Part shown: in pieces, positions 36,779 through 45,067 of the stretch
Layout: each line of letters starts with the position of its first letter
How positions within the stretch are numbered: the first letter of the stretch is position 1
NCBI RefSeq assembly: GCF_012290005.1
Contig: NZ_JAAXMS010000004.1
Location: 372,001 to 436,000 of the forward strand
Length of the DNA stretch: 64,000 nucleotides
Reading direction: 5' to 3'
Source: Crateriforma spongiae
Lineage (GTDB): Bacteria; Planctomycetota; Planctomycetia; Pirellulales; Pirellulaceae
The notes under the pieces: generated by a model
What the model saw: the letters and a program-made list of their open reading frames with translations, nothing else
What the model was told of the DNA's origin: nothing
The model's database searches: none
Made by a program: the position numbers and the translations under genes

Positions 36779-37282
36779 ATGGTGCCGTCCGATCCGACTG
36801 ATTCGTCAAACGGTAACTCTTCGCTTCGTTGGATGGTTTGTTCGTTTGATGATTTGCCGCGTCGTTGGCTGTATCGGCTGCTGCAAGCTCGCCAGGAAGT
36901 CTTCACCATCGAGCAACACGTTATCTGCCAAGACTTGGATGACCTGGATTTTGAAGCCCAGCATGTGCTGTGCGTCGACGGTGATCGCGTTGCCGCGTAC
37001 GCACGGGTGTTGGCGGCCGGGACGCGTTACGACGAACCGTCATTCGGTCGTGTTTTGACCACCACCGACTATCGCGGCATCGGCCTGGGCAAGGCGTTGG
37101 TCCGGCGTTGTGTGCAGACGATCGAAACGCTGTCTCCCGACAGCCCGTCATCCCGGATCAGTGCGCAGTTGTACCTGAAGGATTTTTACGCCGCCTTCGG
37201 CTACGTCCCCTTCGGCGATGTCTATTTGGAAGACGCCATCGACCACATCGCCATGCGGCGCAAAAAAAACGCTCGGCCGTAG
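36779..37282 (+). CDS. elaA: ElaA-like GNAT acetyltransferase
   Basis: A 167-residue GNAT-fold acyltransferase. It matches ElaA: RQEVFTIEQHVICQDLDDLD at the N-terminus, then the acetyl-CoA loop YRGIGLGKALV, and the tail FYAAFGYVPFGDVYLEDAIDHIAM. The physiological acceptor is unknown. ATG 36779 lies five bases after AAGGAG; ATG 36776 is possible. The last codons (KKNARP) are read through a hairpin that is the terminator of the convergent ahcY gene. Confidence 0.88.
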   Translation: MVPSDPTDSSNGNSSLRWMVCSFDDLPRRWLYRLLQARQEVFTIEQHVICQDLDDLDFEAQHVLCVDGDRVAAYARVLAAGTRYDEPSFGRVLTTTDYRGIGLGKALVRRCVQTIETLSPDSPSSRISAQLYLKDFYAAFGYVPFGDVYLEDAIDHIAMRRKKNARP

Positions 37283-37292
37283 GGGCCGAGCG
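37262..37292 (-). terminator. Intrinsic terminator of ahcY embedded in the end of elaA
   Basis: On the minus strand CGCTCGGCC and GGCCGAGCG pair (9 bp, 5-base loop), followed by eight T. The T tract and part of the stem encode the last residues of elaA on the other strand. Confidence 0.93.
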
Positions 37293-37352
37293 TTGGCGTG
37301 TATTCGATGGTCGGCCAGGAACGTTTTTAGTGACCTGGCCGATCAGGGCTGA

Positions 37353-38690
37353 TTAGTAGCGGTAGTGATCAGGCTTGTAGGGGCCTTCGACCGGCACGCC
37401 CAAGTATTCCGCTTGGTCTTCGGTCAGCTGAGTCAGCTTGACGCCCAGGGCACCCAGGTGCAGTCGAGCGACTTCTTCGTCCAGCTTCTTCGGCAGCATG
37501 GTGACGCCGATTTCGTACTGGTCGCCGTTGTTGAACAGTTCGATTTGTGCCAACACTTGGTTGGTGAACGAGGTGCTCATCACAAAGCTGGGGTGACCGG
37601 TCGCACAGCCCAAGTTGACCAGGCGTCCCTTGGCCAGCACGATCACGCTATGGCCATCGGCGAAGGTATAGCGATCGACCGCACCGATGTCGGCCGGCTT
37701 GATTTCTTCCTTGCTGACCTTGCCGTCGGCGACCTGGCCTTCCAACCAAGCGACGTCGATTTCGGTATCGAAGTGACCGATGTTGCAGACGATCGCGTCG
37801 TTGGGCATCTGTTCCATGTGCTTGCCCAAGATGATGTCTTTGTTGCCCGTCGTGGTAACGAACAGACGGCCTTCTTTGCAGGCTTCGTCCATCGTGGTGA
37901 CTTCAAAACCTTCCATCGCGGCTTGCAGCGCGTTGATCGGGTCGATCTCGGTCACGATGACGCGACAGCCGTAACGTTGCAGGCTGTGGGCACAGCCCTT
38001 GCCGACATCGCCATAGCCACAGACCACGGCGACCTTGCCGGCCAGCATGACGTCGGTCGCACGCTTGACACCGTCGGCCAGTGATTCGCGGCATCCGTAC
38101 AAGTTGTCAAACTTCGACTTGGTGGCCGAATCGTTGACGTTGATGCCCGGCACACGCAGGCGACCGGATTTGTGCAACGCCATCAAGCGGTGGATACCGG
38201 CGGTGGTTTCTTCGCTGATGCCGCGGATGTTGGTCAGCAGTTCCGGGTACTTGTCGTGAACCATGGCGGTCAAGTCGCCGCCGTCGTCCAGGATCATGTT
38301 CAACGGTTCGCCGGACGGGAAGTGCAACGTTTGCTCGATGCACCAGTCGAATTCTTCGTCGGTCATGCCCTTCCAGGCGTAAACCGGAATGCCGGCCTTG
38401 GCGATCGCCGCGGCGGCTTGGTCTTGGGTGCTGAAGATGTTGCAGCTGGACCAGGTGACTTCCGCACCCAGTTCGACCAAGGTTTCGATCAAGACGGCGG
38501 TTTGGATCGTCATGTGAAGGCAGCCGGCGATGCGAGCGCCCTTCAGCGGCTTGCTTTCACCGTACTTCGCACGCAGAGCCATCAGGCCCGGCATTTCGTT
38601 TTCGGCCAACTTGATTTCTTGGCGGCCGTAATCGGCCAGCGAGATGTCTTTGACCTTGTAAGGCAAGCGTTCGGATTGAACTTGCGACAC
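37353..38690 (-). CDS. ahcY: Adenosylhomocysteinase
   Basis: A 445-residue NAD-dependent S-adenosylhomocysteine hydrolase, which converts SAH to adenosine and homocysteine and so relieves methyltransferase inhibition. Seen: N-terminal [20 protein letters not shown], the NAD-binding [18 protein letters not shown], and the C-terminal [21 protein letters not shown] ending that inserts into the neighbouring active site. The start is GTG 38690 with GGGAG upstream. It stands alone; no SAH riboswitch was recognised upstream. Confidence 0.98.
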   Translation of the reverse strand: MSQVQSERLPYKVKDISLADYGRQEIKLAENEMPGLMALRAKYGESKPLKGARIAGCLHMTIQTAVLIETLVELGAEVTWSSCNIFSTQDQAAAAIAKAGIPVYAWKGMTDEEFDWCIEQTLHFPSGEPLNMILDDGGDLTAMVHDKYPELLTNIRGISEETTAGIHRLMALHKSGRLRVPGINVNDSATKSKFDNLYGCRESLADGVKRATDVMLAGKVAVVCGYGDVGKGCAHSLQRYGCRVIVTEIDPINALQAAMEGFEVTTMDEACKEGRLFVTTTGNKDIILGKHMEQMPNDAIVCNIGHFDTEIDVAWLEGQVADGKVSKEEIKPADIGAVDRYTFADGHSVIVLAKGRLVNLGCATGHPSFVMSTSFTNQVLAQIELFNNGDQYEIGVTMLPKKLDEEVARLHLGALGVKLTQLTEDQAEYLGVPVEGPYKPDHYRY

Positions 38691-38981
38691 GTGGGATTCT
38701 CCCGAATTTCATCAACGAAAAGTCATCAGCCGATACCGCCGGCCGAACTACGGGCGACCGCGTCAGAGGGGTTATGGACCGATCACGGGGACTCCCGCTG
38801 GTCCACAATCCGCCGAACGCGGTTGCGACAACAATTTCACTGGACCCAACCGCAAGCTGCGCCCAACTGCCACACAGTCTAAGTGTCGAAACGATTTTGG
38901 ACAGTGCTGTCGAACGGATACTTGGCCCGAAGTCCTCCCCGGAGGTCGGGATATGCGGTCAGTCCGGCGGCCCAGCGGCGG

Positions 38982-39650
38982 TCAGCCGGCTTTGGCCGCC
39001 TGGAATTCGGAAACAAAACGCCGGATTCGATCGTCATTCTTCACGCCGCGCGGGCGTTCGACGCCGCTGGCGACGTCCACGCTGGTCGCGCCAGACACTT
39101 CGACCGCTTGGCGGACGTTGTCGTCATCCAGTCCGCCGGCCAGGGTCCAGCGAGCCTCCGGATTCTCGGCTGACCATTGATGGATCGCCGGCCAGTGAAG
39201 CGTTTTTCCCGAGCCTCCGTGCATGCGCCCCGCGTCGGCGTCCAACAACAAGTGCAGTCCCGCGGCGGCGGCCGGCCCCGTCGCCGCGTCGATCAGGTCG
39301 GTCGTCAAGTCGGCCACCGGCAACTTGATGGCTCGGATCACGGTCAAGCCGTCGCCCTGCAATTCGATCGCCTGGTCGATCGATTCGTCGCCGTGCAACT
39401 GGACCGCGTCCAAGTTCAACCATTCGCTGATCTGGCGGATCCGTGCGACCGGTTCATTCACGAACACTCCGACGGTTCGCAACGCGTGGCCTCGCGCCGC
39501 ATCGGCCAATTGCGACGCGTCGGTGGACATCGGGTCGACGAATCGCACGCTGGGGGGGAAGAAGTTCAGGCCCACCGCATCGCCGCCGGCCGCTCCGACC
39601 GCCGCAACGTCGCTCTTCAATCGAACTCCGCAAATCTTGACTTGAAACAT
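38982..39650 (-). CDS. trpF: Phosphoribosylanthranilate isomerase
   Basis: A 222-residue (beta/alpha)8 enzyme of tryptophan synthesis that isomerises PRA to CdRP. The N-terminus MFQVKICGVR holds the catalytic Cys (KICG), VQLHGDE and the phosphate-binding WTLAGGLDDDNV and SVDVASGVE are present. ATG 39650 is chosen by homology over a longer open frame. No other trp gene is in the window. Confidence 0.95.
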   Translation of the reverse strand: MFQVKICGVRLKSDVAAVGAAGGDAVGLNFFPPSVRFVDPMSTDASQLADAARGHALRTVGVFVNEPVARIRQISEWLNLDAVQLHGDESIDQAIELQGDGLTVIRAIKLPVADLTTDLIDAATGPAAAAGLHLLLDADAGRMHGGSGKTLHWPAIHQWSAENPEARWTLAGGLDDDNVRQAVEVSGATSVDVASGVERPRGVKNDDRIRRFVSEFQAAKAG

Positions 39651-39841
39651 CGCACTTGCCCTCTCGACCCGCAAAGATCCACTCACCGAAACCAGTCGCC
39701 AACGCCGATGATGATCTGGGGTTGGAGCATTCGGCAAGGCGGTGCTACCGTTCAGCCGTGATGCCGCCGATTCGGATCCGGCCCACCTTTCTGGGCTCGG
39801 ACCCACCAAGGGGAACTGTCTTGCGGAAGGGATCATCAGGA

Positions 39842-40741
39842 ATGACCAGGCGTGGTGCCGGTGAGATGAAGCGTTTCACGATCAAAGCTCGGTCACACAC
39901 CGTGGGAACCTTGGTCGTCGGCTGCAGCGTAGCGTTGTTGGCGTGGTGCTGGTGGCCGCGTGGCGAAGCGATGCAGTTGATCCAACTGCGCAGAGCCGAT
40001 GGTTCGGTCCAGCGGTTTGCCCGAAACTTGAGTGCCGGCGAACTGAATTTCCTGCGCCGCCGCATCGAGAACCGCGATGTCACCGAACCGGTGGCCAAGA
40101 TTGCTTGGCATCGTTGGTTGATGGAAACGGCCAGCCATTACGACCAGTTGAATCAGGTGAAGCCGCAACCGACCCAAAACGACGCGGACGACGCCGTGGT
40201 TCCGGTCAGCTACGAAACGACATCGCCGGCCGAAATTCTGGCAAAAGACGACGCGGACACGGCCCGAAGCGTGGACTGGAAACGCCTAGCCGACCACAAC
40301 CGTGTCGTCTTGGCCGACATTGATCAACGCGTTCAAAAACTTCGCCGGGAACTGGGCGAATCTCCGGTGCAATTGCTGGGCACTGTGCCCGGTCCGATCA
40401 CGCCTTGGTGTTTGCCCGTGTCACTGATGCTGGCAATTGCGTCGGGCGCCGCTCACGCGCTTTGGTGCCGCTGCTGCCCCGGTTGGCGATTGACGGCGAT
40501 CAAACGGCCCCCATCGGCCGATGACTCGGTCGGTCATTCGGGGCATGAAACCGCCGCGTCCGTTTCCAGCGTTGATGCGGTCTTGACCGACGATGCCAAA
40601 CTTTCGCATCAGTTACCCATCGCGCTGCCCAAAGACTGGATCGAAATCCGGCAGGGTGCCCAGTTTCACGTTCGACGTCTGCTGGTGATCAGCGTCGCTT
40701 GCGCCGCACTGCTGAGCGTTTGGAACGTGACCGGGGCCTGA
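39842..40741 (+). CDS. Membrane protein of unknown function with three hydrophobic segments
   Basis: About 299 residues from ATG 39842 (ATG 39866 is an alternative). It has a hydrophobic helix at about 20-34 (TLVVGCSVALLAWCWW), then a charged region of 150 residues with a helical, coiled-coil-like part (LADIDQRVQKLRREL). A second helix follows a proline-containing GTVPGPITPWCLP, and there is a last helix at the very C-terminus. The first part resembles the TM-periplasmic-TM layout of chain-length regulators, but no signature confirms this. It precedes an ExeA-like ATPase by about 290 bases in the same direction. No family recognised. Confidence 0.6.
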   Translation: MTRRGAGEMKRFTIKARSHTVGTLVVGCSVALLAWCWWPRGEAMQLIQLRRADGSVQRFARNLSAGELNFLRRRIENRDVTEPVAKIAWHRWLMETASHYDQLNQVKPQPTQNDADDAVVPVSYETTSPAEILAKDDADTARSVDWKRLADHNRVVLADIDQRVQKLRRELGESPVQLLGTVPGPITPWCLPVSLMLAIASGAAHALWCRCCPGWRLTAIKRPPSADDSVGHSGHETAASVSSVDAVLTDDAKLSHQLPIALPKDWIEIRQGAQFHVRRLLVISVACAALLSVWNVTGA

Positions 40742-41034
40742 GCGTTTCGGGGTTGATGACGTTCGGATCTGCCCGGATTCGTTCGCCGCCTGGACGCTTG
40801 TACGCCGAATCGTCCGACCACGGCAGCCGCGAAATCGCGCCAAGCGAAAAATCCTGGCGAATCGTCAAACTTGACGTGACTTGCATTTCAGTTCGTCGGT
40901 GAAACGATCCGAAATGAATCGATAACCGTCTGTGGACGGCTGATGGGCGGCGACGGGACACCCGATCGATCCGACGCCAATGGCCGCCGATCACGTCAAC
41001 ATCCTCCACTACATTTTGATTGGTTGACATAACG

Positions 41035-42966
41035 ATGCGATCTCCCGAAGCGAATCGAAATCCGATGTTTCGCGTGCCGCCTTTCCCGGCATTCCCCAGC
41101 GTGGATCGATACATTCCCGTCGGGACGCTCCGCGATTCGCTGAACCGCGTCGTCCGCAGCATTGATGCCCGCGAAGCCCTGTCGTTGGTGATCGGGCCGC
41201 CCGGAACGGGCAAATCGCTGTTGATCCAATTGGTCGCCAAGCACTTTTTCGGATCGCGGACGGTGGTCCAGTTGGGTGACGCCGGGCTGCAAAGTCCCGA
41301 AGCCTTTTTCCGTCACGTGTTGCACGCTCTTGGCGTCGACCTGAATTCGCTGCACGCCGGCGATTTGCACTTGGCATTGGTCGACCACGTCAAGCAGAAC
41401 GCCGCCGTCGGACACGGGTTGCTGTTGCTGATCGACGAAGCCCAATCGTTGTGCACCGACGTCTTGGAATCCATTCGCATGGCGACCAACATCATGGTTG
41501 CCGGCCAACCGCGTGTTTGTGCCGTGCTATCGGGCGGGCCTCGCCTGGATGAAACCTTGGCGACTCCGTCGTTGGACGCACTGTCCCAGCGTGTTGCCAC
41601 CCGGTGCTATCTGCATCCGTTCAACGGCGAGGAAACTCGCGAATACATCGAACAAGCGATCCGCAGCTGTGGCGGCCAGCCGGAACAGACCGTTACACCG
41701 GAGGCGATTGCGGCGGTGCATCACGCCGGTGCGGGGATTCCGCGGCTGGTCAACCAGTTGATGACCCAGGCGATCGATTGCGCCGAAAGTCTGGGCGAAA
41801 CCCTGATCTCCGATCGTATCATCGATCACGCCTGGGCCACGCTGCAGCAATTGCCCAGCCCGATCATGGAAGAACCATCGATGTCGGCCGGCGACCGCGC
41901 CGATCAAACGGTTTCCAGCAATGTCGAATTCGGCGCTCTTAGCGATCTGGGCGCCCACGACGGGATGATCGAAACGCCCAACGTTCAACCGCAAGCGGAA
42001 GCCGCTTCGCCCTGCGGTGCCCCGGAATGTGGCGACGGCGTTTGCCGCAGCCAGCCGTGCCGCAACGAATCCGATGTCACCGACGCCGAATCGTCGTTGG
42101 AACTGGAGCTTGAATTAGATCTAGATCCGGAACCGATCGAATCCGGCACCAAGGACGATCTGCCGGCCGAAGCCAACTGTGGTTCGGACTGTGACACCGC
42201 TTGTGAATCCAGCTGTGACATTGTTAACACATCGTCGATCGTTTCCGGCAACGTCGTTGTGCAGGATCCCTACGGCGACGAAGTCTTCAGCACCAACGGC
42301 GGCGTTGTGAACGTGGTCGGATCGTGTGATATCGATCTGTCCGGCGATGCGGAGGTCGGCCAAGACGATGAATCAACGGACATCCAACCGATGATGTCCG
42401 AACCGGTCGCGGCCGACCCCACGCCCGAGCAATCCGAATTGTTCGGCGACTTTGAAGAGGAAGAAGAATTGGCCGTCGGTGTGGCCCGTCGCGATGCGGA
42501 ATCGGCCGAAGCCGCCGCCACGTCGGATGATTTGGAATCGTCCCTGCAAATGGAAGTCAGCGAAATAGCGGACGAGGCCCAGGCGGCCGCCGATCGCCAG
42601 GACGATGACATGGTCGAAGAAACGATCGACGTCCAAAGCATGGATGCCGGATTGCGAATCAATGCACCGGAGGTCGTGTTGTGCGAAGACGACTTGGTGG
42701 ACTCTGGCAACGACCAGGTCGCCCCGCTGTCGCTGCATGAACCCGCGGCGACCGGAGCCGAGTCGCCTGTCGCTTGGTTCGACGAAGACGAAGCGGGCAA
42801 CGTGACCAGCCGTGATGACAGCGACATCTTGGTCGTCGAAGAAGACGTTCCCACGGAGGTTCCGACCGCGGCGGCACCGGTCACTCTGGCTGCGGAAACG
42901 AAGAAAGACGAACCCGTTGCGGTCGACTTCCAGGCGATGCTGGCCAAGATGCGAGGAAACGGCTGA
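41035..42966 (+). CDS. ExeA-like AAA+ ATPase with long acidic C-terminal extension
   Basis: 643 residues from ATG 41035 (TTG 41020 possible). Residues about 30-290 are an ExeA/AAA+ domain: Walker A GPPGTGKS at 54-61, Walker B LLLLIDEAQS near 131, and the sensor region HHAGAGIPRLVNQLMTQAI. ExeA-type ATPases energise type II secretion or sit in exopolysaccharide/PEP-CTERM loci. The other 350 residues are very acidic and probably disordered, with scattered cysteines (CGAPECGDGVC, GSDCDTACESSCD). The extension matches no family I know. The next gene overlaps the stop by one base (TGATG). Confidence 0.8.
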   Translation: MRSPEANRNPMFRVPPFPAFPSVDRYIPVGTLRDSLNRVVRSIDAREALSLVIGPPGTGKSLLIQLVAKHFFGSRTVVQLGDAGLQSPEAFFRHVLHALGVDLNSLHAGDLHLALVDHVKQNAAVGHGLLLLIDEAQSLCTDVLESIRMATNIMVAGQPRVCAVLSGGPRLDETLATPSLDALSQRVATRCYLHPFNGEETREYIEQAIRSCGGQPEQTVTPEAIAAVHHAGAGIPRLVNQLMTQAIDCAESLGETLISDRIIDHAWATLQQLPSPIMEEPSMSAGDRADQTVSSNVEFGALSDLGAHDGMIETPNVQPQAEAASPCGAPECGDGVCRSQPCRNESDVTDAESSLELELELDLDPEPIESGTKDDLPAEANCGSDCDTACESSCDIVNTSSIVSGNVVVQDPYGDEVFSTNGGVVNVVGSCDIDLSGDAEVGQDDESTDIQPMMSEPVAADPTPEQSELFGDFEEEEELAVGVARRDAESAEAAATSDDLESSLQMEVSEIADEAQAAADRQDDDMVEETIDVQSMDAGLRINAPEVVLCEDDLVDSGNDQVAPLSLHEPAATGAESPVAWFDEDEAGNVTSRDDSDILVVEEDVPTEVPTAAAPVTLAAETKKDEPVAVDFQAMLAKMRGNG

Positions 42967-43391
42967 TGGACTTGGCCCCGCTGGCTGAGCATCTGTTGTG
43001 CGTCGTGCGGGAAACGGAATCGACGCCCACGCTGGTCGTTCCCGATTCGGTTCGCCTGCGACGCGCGTTCTTTGCGGCGTTGGCCGAACAAGTCGCACGC
43101 TGTGCCGACGGCCTGGATCGCGATGGCGGACCGAGCCGGACGACGCGATTGCGTATCGACGCCCTGTTGCCGGTTTCCACGGGGTGGCGGGATCGTTGGA
43201 TGACGATGCTGCGACGCGATCCGTCAGCGTCATCCGAATCGACCGTCGACTGGTCCATTGAGCGACCGTTGATGATCGGTCGTCAAGGCGGCATTCATGG
43301 CGAAATCGTCGTGGGCTATGCTCAAGCGGGTACGGAATTTCCCGCCTGGGTGACGCCGGTCCCACTGTGCGATCGACCTCGGGCGGCTTAG
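42966..43391 (+). CDS. Hypothetical protein coupled to the ExeA-like ATPase
   Basis: A 141-residue soluble protein without recognised domains. Its ATG overlaps the ATPase stop (TGATG), and an AGGAAA ribosome binding site lies inside the end of the ATPase gene, so it is translationally coupled. It is Arg/Asp-rich with a helix-forming N-terminal half and a beta-rich end (HGEIVVGYAQAG). It is probably a partner of the ATPase. Confidence 0.65.
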   Translation: MDLAPLAEHLLCVVRETESTPTLVVPDSVRLRRAFFAALAEQVARCADGLDRDGGPSRTTRLRIDALLPVSTGWRDRWMTMLRRDPSASSESTVDWSIERPLMIGRQGGIHGEIVVGYAQAGTEFPAWVTPVPLCDRPRAA

Positions 43392-43426
43392 ACGCGACCC
43401 GCCGTTGCACGTGAAAGACGTTTGCT

Positions 43427-44179
43427 TTGCCCAGTTCTGATTCACCGGCACCCACGCCGCCGCCGGGGCGAGTGCTGATTGCGATTTGCACCTACAACGA
43501 AGCCGGCAATGTCGTCGCGATGTTGCGTGGGCTGCGCGAATCGATGCCCGACGCGGATTTGTTGGTCGTCGACGACGGGTCGCCCGATGGGACGGCGGAA
43601 TTGGCCCAAGACTGGTCGGCAAAAAACGGCCGCGCCGAAGTCATCGTGCGTCATGACCAGCGGGGACTCGGGGGGGCGATCCGGCGCGCGGTGCAGACAG
43701 CGGTCGATCAGGGCTACGATTTCTTTCTGAATCTGGATGCGGACCTGAGCCATGATCCGGCGGAATTGCCGCGGTTGTTGCAGCGGGCTTTGCAAGACGA
43801 CCGGCCTGATGTCGTCGTGGGGTCGCGATACATCCGTGGCGGTTCGATCGTCGGCTGGCCGGTGCGCCGCAAAGTGCTCAGCCGGATGGTCAACACGTTT
43901 GCGGTCCATTGGCTGCGATTGCCCGTCAGCGATTGCAGCGGGTCGATGCGTTGCTATCGCGTCGACGCCTTATCGCGGTTGGATTTGGACGGCCTGCGGA
44001 ATAACGGCTATGCGTTGTTGGAGGAGTTGTTGGTGCGTCTGCGTCAACAAGGGGCAGGCATGGCGGAGGTCCCGATCTGCTTCACCGAGCGGCAAGTCGG
44101 CGAGAGCAAGCTGACGATCGGTGAAGCGGTTTCGTCGGCCCTTTCCATCGTCAAACTCTCGCGTTCGCCCAGCAGCTGA
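43427..44179 (+). CDS. Polyprenol-phosphate glycosyltransferase (GT2, DPM1-like)
   Basis: A 250-residue GT-A glycosyltransferase of family 2. It has AICTYNEAGNV, the nucleotide-binding LLVVDDGSPDGT, the DxD-type LNLDADLSHDP, and the DPM1-like segment VVGSRYIRGG followed by a Ser-Gly-Ser-Met-Arg-Cys-Tyr turn. It lacks C-terminal membrane helices, so it would act from the cytoplasm on a membrane polyprenol phosphate (mannose or glucose donor, inferred). The TTG 43427 start is uncertain; GTG 43472 is possible. It lies 35 bases after the coupled hypothetical gene, so it may be part of an envelope-glycan cluster. Confidence 0.87.
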   Translation: MPSSDSPAPTPPPGRVLIAICTYNEAGNVVAMLRGLRESMPDADLLVVDDGSPDGTAELAQDWSAKNGRAEVIVRHDQRGLGGAIRRAVQTAVDQGYDFFLNLDADLSHDPAELPRLLQRALQDDRPDVVVGSRYIRGGSIVGWPVRRKVLSRMVNTFAVHWLRLPVSDCSGSMRCYRVDALSRLDLDGLRNNGYALLEELLVRLRQQGAGMAEVPICFTERQVGESKLTIGEAVSSALSIVKLSRSPSS

Positions 44180-44327
44180 GCGTTTTTTCGGGCTCTCTGG
44201 ATGGCCGATACGGCGGGTGGCAACGGTTGTGCGGCCGACGCGTCCGGGAAAGCCCCCACAGAATGCCAGATTCGCCGAGGATTTTGCCGTTTTCCCCGAC
44301 GTCCCTGACATAGCTTTCAACTGGGCA

Positions 44328-44756
44328 ATGGGTCTTGTTGGGATTGAGGGCACAGGCGATACGCCGATGTATATTCCGTTTGAATTGATCGACCGCGGCA
44401 TGGTCTCGTCGGACCAGTTGGTCCAAGCGCTGCGTCACCAAGTGGCACTGCGAAAGCCGGTGGGCCAGTTGGCGGTCGATAATCAGATGATGCGGATGGG
44501 CGAGGTCTTTGACGTCCTGGCGCAGCAACGTGATTTGGCCCAGTCCAGCGACACCCGGCTGCCTTTCGGACGCGTGGCGATCCAGATGGGATATCTGAAT
44601 CGGGCTCAACTGGGTGAATTGATGCTGCAGCAATTGGATCAGACTCCCGGTGTGGATGAAGTCTTGGTCGACGAAGGCGTCTTGGACGCGGAAGTGCTGG
44701 TCGGGCCTCGCAGGGCCAGGCCGGACAGCAACGACGTTTCCGGACAATCTGCCTAG
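44328..44756 (+). CDS. Small protein with tandem T2SSE_N/MshEN-like units
   Basis: 142 residues from ATG 44328 (ATG 44367 possible). It contains two related segments. The first is built on GQLAVDNQMMRMGEVFDVLAQQ and the second on GRVAIQMGYLNRAQLGELML, each of the form G-x-L-hydrophobic-...-L-x-x-x-L. Such units form the N-terminal domain of type II secretion and pilus ATPases (GspE/MshE), which in some members bind c-di-GMP. Here the unit stands alone without an ATPase domain. The function is inferred only from this resemblance. Confidence 0.55.
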   Translation: MGLVGIEGTGDTPMYIPFELIDRGMVSSDQLVQALRHQVALRKPVGQLAVDNQMMRMGEVFDVLAQQRDLAQSSDTRLPFGRVAIQMGYLNRAQLGELMLQQLDQTPGVDEVLVDEGVLDAEVLVGPRRARPDSNDVSGQSA

Positions 44757-45067
44757 CAATCCCGCCGCTTTGGTCGGTCTCTGGTCCGGAAAGACACGGT
44801 CCGAGGAAACCTCGCTTTTCGGGCGGTGGGGCGATGGTCTGCCAGGCGAACCCGTGGCCGGCGTGGCGACGTTGGAAAGCCCAGCAGAATATTTTTCGCA
44901 TTTCGATGCGGGGATTGCGGCGGGAGCACGCGAATACCCTCGGAGACTGTGTTCAGGGTTGCGAAACGGCTGTTTGAAAGCTTGGTTTTGTCGCGGTTCT
45001 GAACACGCAGACGCTCTGTGTTCTCGTTTCGCCCAGCTCATTCGTGACGTCAGAACGACGGTACGGA
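44757..45067. other. Intergenic region between convergent genes
   Basis: 311 bases between the small T2SSE_N-like gene and imuB. I see no gene, repeat or convincing terminator. Confidence 0.55.

Noticed and set aside
38691-38981. SAH riboswitch upstream of ahcY
   Set aside because: The conserved SAH aptamer core could not be recognised on the minus strand.
41024-41029. TTGACA as a -35 element for the ExeA-like ATPase
   Set aside because: No -10 hexamer at suitable spacing, and it lies only six bases upstream of the chosen start codon.
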